Assembly: GCF_947179165.1 (NCBI RefSeq)
Contig: NC_077240.1
Span: 46,746,501-46,810,500, forward strand
Length of the DNA: 64,000 nucleotides
Reading direction: 5' to 3'
DNA from: Solanum dulcamara
Taxonomy: Eukaryota; Streptophyta; Magnoliopsida; Solanales; Solanaceae
A program made the translations under genes and the position numbers. Within the stretch, counting starts at the first letter, position 1; each line of letters starts with the position of its first letter. Positions 46,826 to 57,554 of this stretch are shown here, one piece after another. The notes beneath the pieces were generated by a model that worked only from the letters and a program-made list of their open reading frames with translations, did not search any database and was not told the DNA's origin.

Positions 46826-49441
46826 TGTAACGCCCCTAATTATTTAAGCTAATTTTTGCATTAAAGTGGTTATTTCATGATGATATGATCAACTGCTACT
46901 GACTCGAATTTTGTTACGGGAAAAAAAATGTTTTTGTTTAGCTACATTTTCGGGTGATCAGACTTAGGGAAGCCATAAACCCATTAGAATTTGGAAATTT
47001 GGGAAAACTCATAAAATGAAAGTTGTAGATAACTGAAATATCGTTCCAAACATAGGTCGTGGTCTTATAGGAGACATCAGAATAAAACGTTATGGATATT
47101 TTAACGCAGAAGGGTCAAGCAGGGTGATGATTTTGGGCCCAACCCGAATCCAAGTCGGGTCAGGCCCATTTTCTTTGACTTTTAAAGGATAAGTTCAGCT
47201 GATATCTTCCATTTTTAGACCATAAGTTTCTAGAACATCATATAAAAAGAGAGAAAGAGAGATCTTCTAGGCTAAGAAGCCATTTTTGACCCAAATCCGA
47301 GTCCTGAATTCCGAAACTCGTGAAGAAAAAGGCGTTGCACGTTACGTTGTCTTCACTTTGAGCTAAAAATCAGCTAGTAAGGAGTGTGTTGTCGTATTTT
47401 ATGCACACCTAAGGTAATATTGATGTTCTTTTTCTTATTAACAAGCTTGTTGAGAGATTTAACGGTTTAAAACGGAGGAAGTAAGCGTTGTAAACTTGTT
47501 GTTTGCTTTATTGAGACTTATGGATTTTGGGCTGTTTTGGTTGGATCAAATGGGTGGAATTAGTTAATTTATGATGTATAATGATTGTTGATAATGTTGT
47601 TGATGTTGTTGATAAGTTGTTATTGTCAAAATTCGGGGACTAAACTTTGTTTGCAAACCCGTTTTTGAGATGGTACTGCTGTTAGTACGTTGATAATATA
47701 TTTTTGTACAAAATGAGTTTTGTGTTAATTGTTTTTGTATTGGAAACCTAAGACATAGATATAAATGTTTTGTGAAGGGAATAAAGTTCATTTTTGCCGT
47801 TTTCAGGTTGCAAACTTAGATACAATCGGATAAGTGTGGTTGTCCAGATTCTCGTTTTTAAGTAGCTGTTAGTATTTGGATGATATCTTTTTGTACAAAA
47901 TGAATTTTGCGTTGATATCTTTTTCGTTGCAAACTTAAGAAGTATATCTAAAAGTTTCATGAAGGGGATAAAGTCCAGTTTTGCTGTTTTGAGTTTCGAA
48001 ATTTAGATTCAAGCTGTGGTACTTGACTTTCCGAATTTACTGTTTTAGTAACATAATTCGGGTCGAAACATTCTAGTCTTATTTGCAATAATAAATCTTG
48101 TTTTATGTCAATATTATGGATATTATGGAAAGTTAAATAAGTCATTTAATGGTATTTTCAAGGTTGTTTATATCGTGTGCAAGTTGAGGAACTTGAGACA
48201 TTTGATGGCCTACGGTTTGAACTTTTGAAGTCGTGTTGGATTGTTGTATGCTAAAAGGCTGAGGTTTGTGTATAAACTCTTGTTTCCTACTAGTATATTG
48301 AAATCCTATCTTGGTATGGTTGTTATTGTCTTGAAATTTGTCTTGTCATGTTGGTATCTTTGGAGATTTGCAAGACACTTGCTTAACTCGCCCACTTGTA
48401 CGGATTGCTCGATCACTTGACATTCTTGTGGACCTTGTCCTTCTTGTGGCTGTGACTTTGTCACTATTGGCATGCCTCTTGTTTCGGACCCTTTTCCACC
48501 TTGATTATGGATTTTTAGTTCGTCTTAAGTATGGAAGTTGTCCATTTTAAGTACGAATTAGGAAGCCATTTTTAATATGGTTCTTGGTTCTCTTGATTAT
48601 TGGGTCTTTACCCTTCTTGATACAGGGCTCCGGTCCTTCTTGATACTTGATCATGTTGGTGTGACGGCATGACGTACATATTGGGCGAAACTTGGTGCTA
48701 AATCTTGTAAATGTACTTCTATGAATTATTTACACTTAAGCTTTTACATTTAGAACTTGATACTCGTGATATAGTTGTTGCCTTGTTTTAATTATTATTG
48801 TACATTGGTGCGGCTCATGACTTGAAAAGAATATGGTGGAAACCCAAAGGCTTTAAACTTGTAGTTTTGCACCACTAAGCTTTGTACTTAGCGATAGTTG
48901 TTTCTATCGTAGGAAATGTCCGAGAAGAGGCTTGAGGTTGGCCATTGGAGATGAAGTTTTGGGAGCTTAAATGAAGATCACATTTGCATATAGGCATCTA
49001 TATTTTGCAGTATTTTGGGACGTGTATATGATTTATGGGTTGCTTGTATATTTGTATTTATGTATGTATTTCTGGGCGTTGTAACTTAAGGATGGTTGCT
49101 TGTTTTGTAAATTTTGGGGTATGTACATTTCTAAGTTTTATGAAGCACTAAATTTTCCCTTTGGAGTTGGAATATTTGAATGAAGCATAAATTATCGTAA
49201 TACATGAATGTCTCGGAAGCTATTTTTTAAAAAACTATTTTGAGAAGTTGCCTGTCCTAAATTGGAATTCTTATTTGATTTAATTGAGATAAAAAAAAAA
49301 TTTTAGTTGGCGAACAACTTACACCTTTCACTATTTTTTTGGATTATATAAATAGGCCTTACGAAAAGTTATTCGTTTTTGTATCACGAATTTAATATAC
49401 ATTTTTTTTTGTAGTAGCATCCTCCTTGGAGGGTCGCTACA
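46826..49441 (+). mobile_element. Element F 3' LTR
   Basis: It is 2,616 bp, begins TGTAACGCCCC, ends GGTCGCTACA and is collinear with the 5' LTR. Short ORFs on the minus strand inside it have no motifs. Confidence 0.95.
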
Positions 49442-50638
49442 CGCTTACCGGAGCCTAAAGAACCACTATAACCAGTCTGACCTGATCTAGCTCCACATGT
49501 ACCATCTGTTCCCTAAATAGCTTCCTAAACTAGTCTGCCCTGATAACTATGGGTGGCTGAACCCGAATACTCTCTACCTCTAGAGAAATGACCACCGAAC
49601 TAACCCTATCGATGGAACCTCTTGGCCCTGCCCTATCTAGCATGTCGAATGCTCTCTATTATCTTGGCGTGGTTAATAATACTTTGAAAGGTACCACTAG
49701 ATAACATAAGTGAGGCTGTAGCCTCCTGAAGATAACCAGCTAATCCCTTCACCAACTTGTGAATCCGCTCAAACTCATTAGAAATACTCAACATAGCATA
49801 ACAAGACAACTCATGAAAGCAAGCCTCGTACTCAAATACGGATAGGAAACCCTGCTTCAATCTATCAAATTCATCCCTGCGTTGATCAGGGAGGCTATAA
49901 GGTACAAACCTCTTAAGAAACACCTCTGAAAACAGCTTCCAACTCATCATAGGGGAACCAATTGACCTACGAGCAAGGACCAATCTCCACCACTCCTTGG
50001 CAACCCCTGTAAACTAATATGATGTGTAAGCTACTCCATGTGCCTCTAGAATACCTAGGTTGAAAAACCTATCCTAGCACTCAATCAGAAAGTCATAGGC
50101 CTTCTCTCCGACCGTACCATCAAATTTGGGAGGTGCCAATCGAACAAACCTCTTAAAGCTTTTTTTCTTAGCTACTGATATAGTAGCACTAACAAAAACT
50201 AGCATATCAACAAATCTCGGAGGGACAATAGAATGCACTTAAGAAGAACCAGAGTCTGAAATGTAATACTAGGCCCCTAAACTGATGGGGTAGTACCAAT
50301 GCGATAGGAGAGCCTGAAGTACCTGGAAGAACACCAGGAGTTGGAGCACCATCCAACCTAGACAAAAGTCTTATTATTAACTCGTGAAGCATTGAAGCAT
50401 TATCAGGCACTATAGGAGGTTGGGCTAGCCTCTGCTCCTCAGTCTGCTGCTCATAATGATCCTCGTGCTCATACACAGACTTAGGTGATGGCTCTCTAGC
50501 TCGCCTATGAGCAGGTGCTGCTCTTCTTGCTTGGTATCATCCCTTGAATCCACTGCGTCCTCTGCCTGGCGCGCGTATTAGGGATCGGGTAGTAAGTGCA
50601 ACCTCACCCTCAGTAACTCTAGCTCTATTCCTTACCAT
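49442..50638 (-). pseudogene. Element E gag N-terminal part
   Basis: The gag start codon position is at about 50638 (ATG). Pieces at 50476-50207 (MYEHEDHYEQQTEEQRLAQPP-like acidic part, LLSRLDGAPTPG) and 49983-49633 (VLARRSIGSPMMSWKLFSEV, FVPYSLPDQRRDEFDRLKQ, FHELSCYAMLSISNEF) match B's Gag in order. Stops and frameshifts separate them. The gene is cut at 49442 by element F and continues at 39313 and leftward. Confidence 0.85.
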
Positions 50639-50829
50639 CTGTGTAGAAGAAATAAATTAGAGGTATACAACACTTGATATGAGTAACTCGCATGAAAGGA
50701 ATCAAAAGAAGGATTTTGTCCTAACAATTATCTTGTAGCCTATTGAAGATAAGTACGGACATCTACATACCATTTCACGAGACTCTACTAGACACCCTAC
50801 TCTTTAACTTATGAGATCGATAAACCTAG

Positions 50830-50842
50830 TGATCTAATACCA
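50830..50842 (-). promoter_or_regulatory. Element E primer-binding site, decayed
   Basis: The minus strand reads TGGTATTAGATCA, with two differences from TGGTATCAGAGCA of element B. It lies three bases from the LTR. Confidence 0.85.
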
Positions 50843-50845
50843 ATT

Positions 50846-53483
50846 TGTCATGACCCTAAAAAAAGGTTATGATGGCACATATCCCAAACCCCATCCCGAT
50901 GTGTAAGCCTTAAAGTATAATTATACGAGACTCCCAAAGGAAAGTTAGGCCACAAATAAATGCAATAAGAAGGACAATAACAAAATTATCTCAAAACATA
51001 GGGTAATAAGTATAAGAGAATCTAATACAAGTTTGAGTCTGAATATACAATATAAGTCTCTAAATAAAATAAGGACTAGAACTGAGAGATGGAACTAGCG
51101 GCGATCCGGATCCCAAGATCTCACCACTACTCTGGTGATAGTATCTCCGCTAGAAATTAACTGCCACACTAGATACCCTGACTAGAATCTGCATCAAAGG
51201 GACACAGAAGTAGGGGTGAGTATAATCCATATGTACTTATTAGGTTTAACCAACTGAGTATAAGGAATTAATCAAACCTGTAAAATAAACTAAGAAACGC
51301 TTCTACCTGAACACAAAAAAGAACCAATCCGGCTATTAATTTATATAGAATGGTGTGATTGAATTAAATACACAAGTATAGTTAAATATCAAAGTTAATA
51401 AGATAGGTCAAGTATCATATATATCAATGCAATGCAATGTAATATGATTATGCGATGGTATGATGGTACAGTGGAATTAAGGCTGTTACACAACCTGTTG
51501 TATACACCTGTCGAGCTAAGGCTTCCAGACAAGGACCCATGGGGGACTCGCTGTCCATATATTGTATCACAATCTCAAATATCATCATCTTTCCACCTAG
51601 ATCGTGGTCAAGGATCATAAGGTACCAAATTTTCTTTCTCAGAAAGACTTTTACAATTATCAACTTCCCAAACTCAATGCTGAAATGAATGAGGATGAAT
51701 GCATCACAATACATATGACATGGAGTTAATGTTCTACGCAACCCATAAACACATGGTTCAACTTTTCTAAACTCGACCTTAACATGATATTCACCCTCAA
51801 TAGATAGTAATGGGAAGGAAATACCCCAAATAAAGTGTTCACCCTTTTTCAAAAATGTTTCCATACTCAAATATGCTCAAAATCCCCAATTCAACCCCTC
51901 ACACGGGCATTCCAAGTCAAATATCCTTTTCACATCTCTAACACAGTCAAGTCATGGATTACACAGTCTCAATACAGGTCAGATAACAATTAAGGCCCCC
52001 ACATGGACTACACAACACAAATAAGCCCCCATATGGGTATTGCAAGTAATTAAATAATCCCAAACTTCTACTACAACCCCATCCCAAAGTTTATAACATC
52101 GGATTAACTAATTACCCCAACTCAGTCTCAAGAAGGATAGCCAAACCTACCTCAATTGCCTAAACCACACTCAAACACCCCTACCGAACAATCAGCCCTC
52201 AAATCTAACATCCAAATTGACAACCCACTATCAAGAATGGAACATACACATCTCAAGGAGTTCAATGACACCGATACTGATAGGTTTCAAATGTGGGGTA
52301 AAATGATCCAAAAATCAATTAACTTCGGAGAGAGGTGAATCCAGAATTTTATTACAAAAATCAAATTTTAATGATGATAAGGAACTCATGGTCAAAAAAC
52401 CCATAAATATGAAATATAAATCGAGTTAGAAATCACTGTTTTCCTTAAATTCAGGTTAGGGAAGAAAACATGAAATTTGAGTTAGAAACTTGGAATTTAG
52501 AAGTCAAAATCATGGAATAATGGATGAAACTCAAAGGTTTTATTTGAAAAATCTTACCCAAATGAAAATTCTTGAAAATCTCCTTCACAAATTGCCCCTC
52601 CAAGCTTTGGAAATCAAACATGGAAGAAAAGCCTCAAAACCTGATTTTGGACCTCTCAAGTGTTGCAAAAGTGACACAGGGTCACTAAAGTGGAGGTTTG
52701 CTTTCGCGATCCCCGCTTAAGTGAGCCTCTTCGCTTAAGCAATTGGTCTCGCTTAAGAGAAAGTTCACTTTAGCAAACATGGTTCACTTAAGCAGACCCT
52801 GCACTAGCAACACAGAATCAACTCAAGTCCCAAATTCCAAATCTCCGATTAGATCCTTGAGATTTATTCGAAATTCCACACATACAAACCATATATGCAC
52901 TCCTACTAAATTCGATATTTCAGACCTAATGGAACCATTAGAATTTGAATTCAAGGTCTTCTTGACCCAAAACTCGATAAGTCACAACTAAACTAATATG
53001 AACCTCGAAAAGACCAAAATCCCCTCGAAACTTCCGAAAAATATAACGAAGCCTCTGTTAGGACTAAAATCACTTCTCAAAACTAACATAATCATCAGAA
53101 ATCCAATCCGAGTCTCCGAACTCAAATTATTGACCAAAGTCAAACTTAGCTCATTTAAAATCAAGCTTCCCAACTTGGGACCTCAATTTCACGATACAAA
53201 TCTAATTTCTAAAATGAAGACACTCCCAAACTAATTTTCACATTTCGGAGCTGATGGAACTGACATAATCCTATTTTGAGACTCGTAGCTTTGGTTAGTA
53301 CCAAAACCCACTTTTTAGCAACTTAACTCTTTAAAACCCCAAAACTTACTCAATTCACAAACTGTTAAAACTTTAACAAATTTGACTACATAAACTGATC
53401 ATATAAAACTCAAGGGCACTAATAAGAGGGTAAAATGGTAATTTCTTGAGAATTTTCTGAAAATAACCTTCAAGGTCAGTACA
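50846..53483 (-). mobile_element. Element E 5' LTR
   Basis: On the plus strand it begins TGTCATGACCC and ends GGTCAGTACA, giving 2,638 bp. It is clearly related to B's LTRs (shared blocks such as GACACAGAAGTAGGGGTGAG and ACTCCCAAAGG) but strongly diverged. No partner LTR is present because the other end of E is lost. Short ORFs here are not supported. Confidence 0.85.
52714..52792. repeat. CGCTTAAG short repeats in element E LTR
   Basis: The palindromic core CGCTTAAG occurs at 52714, 52732 and 52750, with CACTTAAG at 52785. The first three are exactly 18 bp apart. The cluster occupies about the same place in the LTR as the 16-bp ACGCGT repeat of element B. Confidence 0.85.
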
Positions 53484-55286
53484 ACTCTGGAAAACAAGTT
53501 TGGAGAGGTAATTAGGTCCTTTTCACGAAGTCAATCCTAAAATTCCTAGTGCAGGTCCCACTTTCCAATTTTAGACTCCAAAATTGATCCATCTTTGATT
53601 TATGTGATTTTATTGTCTAATCAACCACATTGACTTTGTGATTTTATTTTTGATAGCGTGGTTGTGTTCTAAGTCTATACAAAATGGAAAAGCTCCAGCA
53701 ATGTGATTTGAGGTGCACGTGATAGGCCTACAGGTAGGCTACGACTTTCCTTTCCTTAGACTAAGCATGAATAATTATTTATATGTTAAATTGTGGGGAT
53801 TATGGGGTGTTTAGTAGTTGATCATGTTGAATTGCTAGAATTCATGCCTTTGGTTATATTTTGGGTATTTGTGTGGTTGAAGCATATTGACTGTAACTGT
53901 GGATCATTCATACCTTGTGGTGTGCCTTTGTGCGGCTTATTTATAATATTGTTAGCATATTTGGCCTTAGTCTTGGCTTAGACTAGTGATTGCCATAGAA
54001 TTGCATACTTTTGGAGCCATTAGGCTTGGAAATATCTTTGACGTCTCTTCGGACAGCTTAACTCCCTATAGACTGATGTAGCAAATTTAAGTCTAAGAGT
54101 TTGGGCCTTAGCTAGGCAGTAACACCTCTTTTGGAACCATATATCCATAATTCCCCTTATTTTCGTTGGTTTTTTCATACTTGATTCTTGGTTTTGGAAG
54201 CTACTCATCGATTTTTCGTACTTGATTCTTGGTTTTGGAAGCTACTCATCAATTTTGGTTGGATTTGTTTTGGGCTGGAGTGATTTATTGATGGCATTCG
54301 GATTGGGGGTACTCCTCATGATGATCAATCGACCGTTGATCCTATTTCTAGATGATTCTCCTCTATTCGTGGTTCAAGTCCCCAATTCACTACACTGAGC
54401 ATGGTTCAAGTCCTTGCCTTGGTATTATAGCTGTGGTTCAAGTCCACGGCTATTTGCAGTTGTGGTTCATCTACTGCTCCTTATATCTTGGTTCAAGTCC
54501 ATAGCTACTTTCACCTCGGTTCAAGTATTTGGTCATATTTATATGTGGTTCAAGTCCACGATTATCCTTAACCTTGGTTCAAGTCCTCTGCTACTCCAAA
54601 TATTGGTTCAAGTCCTTGATCCTTCATTTCATTTTGATTCAAGCCCTTAACTCCTATAAGTGCAGGATGAATCTTCAAGCATGCAGACTAGTTCAGTTCA
54701 AGTCCACAAAAATTGTGGAAATCTTGGGAACTTTATCGGATTCTTTTATTTCTTTTCAAACTCTCGCTTGTACCTATCGGGCTTATGAGAGTCCACTCGT
54801 ATTTTACTTTTAACTTGCATATGAGTGTACCTGTTGAGTTTATGGGAGCCCAATCACATTTAGTTAGTTATTCTCCTTTTCGTTTTGTGTGAGTACACTC
54901 GTGTACATACAAGTTAGGTTTCTCATTCTTGTTTTTGGTTGTGGTTTAAATTCTCGCATTTCATATTACTTTTGCTTTTCTTGCTCAGTTGGCCTATGAT
55001 GCCTACTAAATTCCTGTTGTTTTGGTATTCATATTACACTCTACATCTATTTTTATGATGCAAGTCCGATCACCAGTTACCAACGTTGACATCGAGCTAG
55101 CTACAGTCAAATTAGGAGGCGAGGTTGAGTACACAATGTCCCAGAGTTACCCGTCTGCTTCTGTATATTTGTTGACTTGTGTTTTGCTTTTTGAGACAGT
55201 CTTGTTTTTGTGGTCCACTTTTAGGACATTTACTCATTTATTAGTAGCTCTGTACATATGACTTTCAGATTCTGAAAAGGATCTTT
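53484..55286 (+). mobile_element. LTR fragment G (related to element A LTR)
   Basis: This plus-strand sequence shares the block order of A's LTR: 'aaattgatccatct', 'ctacaggtaggcta', the repeat array, 'cctatgatgcctac', and 'tgacttnnag...gatcttt'. It is interrupted on the left by E (at 53483) and on the right by H (at 55287), where it stops in the middle of the conserved 'agatcttt' block. The rest presumably lies beyond the window. No coding sequence is supported; short ORFs fall in the repeat array. Confidence 0.7.
54371..54705 (+). repeat. Periodic GGTTCAAGTCC array in LTR G
   Basis: GGTTCAAGTCC occurs exactly at 54371, 54403, 54435, 54490, 54547, 54576 and 54605. Variants lie at about 54464, 54518, 54636 and 54695. 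Spacing is about 28-32 bp or twice that. The motif fits the RNA polymerase III B-box core (GWTCRANNC). No tRNA can be folded around any copy and I see no terminator-delimited RNA gene. Confidence 0.9.
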
Positions 55287-56402
55287 TGTAACACCTCAGA
55301 TATTTACGTTTGTCCATCGTAGCGTGTCTAAGGCTTACGAGCCTAAATTCGAAAATTTTATTATAAAACTGCTTGACTTTATGAACCTCGGATTTTAAAT
55401 TAGAAATTTGGTTAAAATATAATTTAAATTTCATTTAAAAATATCTTAAATATTTATGAAAATAATAATTATTAGTTACGATAAATTTGCTAGGTAAATA
55501 TTTTATAAGTTTTTATAATTTATTAAAATTTTAATGGATTTATAATTTATTACAATTTTAATGGATATTAAGTATATATTATATGTCAAGATAATTTTAT
55601 GTCATCTATTATTCTAATTTGTTACCTAAAGTGGTGCTTTTATATATTATATTATAAAATGTATCATGTTTAATTATCACAATTGTTTCTTTTATATGTT
55701 GGTCTGTAATTGTCTATTTACTAATGATTTAAGTATTCAATGATATGCCTTATATAATAACTCTTAGGTAGCAACTTAATTGGACCAAATGTTTGGTCTA
55801 TGAGCCACATACATGTTTGTTTATATAACATTATTAAAAAATAACTCCAAAAAATAAACTGATGAATTAATAGCTATCTCTTTCACTGTGGGTGCTTTCT
55901 CTAAGATCCATATTAACTTAATCAATTAACCAAGAATCTCTCGGGCCTCAAGTATGCAAGCAAGCTTGTAATTATGCTTTCCTTTGATTCACAGAAATAG
56001 ACCTTAGGTTCTTTTCTCATACTATGTTGAAATGGATATCTAACATGTGTAATCTCAATCTTGGTCTCCAAAGAATTGTTTCAGAAAGACCAACGATTGC
56101 CTCCGATAATTTTAATCTTCAAAATTTCTACTTCAAGTCATTGAAATTGCATTCAAGGTATGTTAAAGAAAAAAGTACTCTTTTTATATCGCACGAATTC
56201 TAGAAATTAAAATCATCGACTAAGATATTTTTACTATTTTCTTGCTAGGAAGACCCTCTGTGAAGGGCATTGGGATGTCAGCTAATCTTATTTCTTGAAC
56301 TTATCGTATCATTATCGTGCTTGTACTATTGTGAAGTATGTTTGATGATTAAAGTTATGTTCCATAAAGTTTCTTATTCCTTATGTCAATTAGCAAGCTA
56401 TT

Positions 56403-56979
56403 GTTTTAAGTAGGGATGTGCAAAAAGTGAACCGACCGAGAAACTGAAACGTAAAAAGTGTTATTGATCTATTGCTATTGGGTTAACATTTATTTAATAA
56501 TTTTATAAAAAAATATTGGGTTATCGGTTCGGTATTGTTTTTTAATATTGAATTATTGGGTAAACCGATAACCCATTAAGACTAATAATTTACTAATTTA
56601 ATTTTTAGTTTTTTACTCATGCACAAATATTAAACAAAAAATATCAATGTAAATATATAATCAGTTAATCACTATATAATACTATTTAGTATTTAGTATT
56701 TACCCTTTAGGCTTTGCTACTTTAGGTTCAGTGGCAAGGTTTTTCAAGTTGCTACGATAGCGGCTCTAGGAATCGTATATTTATTTTAAGAGTATTTTCT
56801 TATTTGTTAAACCAAAAATCGAACCATTAAAGGCCAAAAACTGATAAATCAAAAATCGATAACAAATATCTTATTGATTTGATTATTGGTTTAGCATATT
56901 TAGAAACCAAAAATTGATAAACCGAATCGATAATACTTAAACACGAACTGAACCGCCGATACACACCCCTAGTTTTAAG
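56403..56979. mobile_element. hAT-like MITE with perfect 8-bp TSD
   Basis: The 561-bp element 56411-56971 begins TAGGGATGTGCA and ends ATACACACCCCTA, which are imperfect inverted ends (TAGGG(A/G)TGTG). The bases GTTTTAAG flank it exactly on both sides (56403-56410 and 56972-56979), the 8-bp duplication expected of hAT transposons. The interior contains many AACCGAT/ATCGGTT-type blocks in both orientations and no coding potential, so it is non-autonomous. Confidence 0.9.
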
Positions 56980-57554
56980 AGTGAGGCTTTATGATGGAGA
57001 TTAGTATGTTATATCTAGGGGGGGGGGGTGTTAAATCATTCATTCTCGTGCAAATTTTTTTATGAAAATGTTATTTTGAAAATTATATTCATACTAAATC
57101 TTGTACTTCATTTTTTTGGTTATATACTTGTCAAGAACCCATGTTTTGAAAAATGGTTATACTATTACCAAAATAGAGTCATTCATAAATCAAGTCTGGC
57201 ATGTCAATCTCCTTTTGAGTCCCTAAATGGTTATTTTGCAAAGTTGAAGTCGAGTTAAGATTGATGAGTTTATTATGAATTTATAGGCTTAAATTGTCGT
57301 AGAAAGGTTGGATGAAGTTACCATGAGATTCTTTAACACCTTAAGCTGTTCATGAACACCCTCAAGTTTAAGTTACCTTTCTTAAGTCAAGTTAAGTGTT
57401 CAGGTTTGTTTTAAAAGCATATGAGATTCTACAAGGCATTTTCATGTTATACAAAAGTAATTGTAGAAGTATGAGAATAAAAGTACCATGCATATTTGAT
57501 TACTATGATGTCAGATGTCGACCATGGAGGCTATCATAGTTTCAATGTCAGGTG

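Larger units (their letters stand above)
39314..49441 (+). mobile_element. Element F, complete Ty3/gypsy chromovirus
   Basis: A full-length plus-strand element of 10,128 bp with LTRs 39314-41927 and 46826-49441, a perfect iMet primer site, a polypurine tract and a single gag-pol frame. The frame carries four stop codons and one frameshift. LTR starts read TGTAA(T/C)GCCCC and ends read GGGTCGCTACA, so this is a different LTR family from B. By eye the two LTRs differ by a few percent, more than in B. It is inserted in gag of E, with a near-exact TSD. Confidence 0.95.
35833..53483 (-). mobile_element. Element E, chromovirus split by element F, 3' end missing
   Basis: A minus-strand Ty3/gypsy element of the same general family as B. 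Its 5' LTR is 50846-53483, followed leftward by a decayed primer site, gag, protease, RT, RNase H and integrase. Homology ends at about 35833 within the integrase C-terminus, so the chromodomain-like tail and 3' LTR are lost. The complete element F (39314-49441) is inserted in gag. Many stops and frameshifts show it is older than F. Its right end lies inside LTR fragment G. Confidence 0.85.

Noticed and set aside
54371..54705. tRNA genes suggested by GGTTCAAGTCC
   Set aside because: No A box, acceptor stem or anticodon stem can be placed around any copy; only the B-box-like motif recurs.
54371..54705. CRISPR-like spacing of repeats
   Set aside because: Repeats are 11 bp with about 18-20 bp between, inside a plant LTR, with no cas-like genes.
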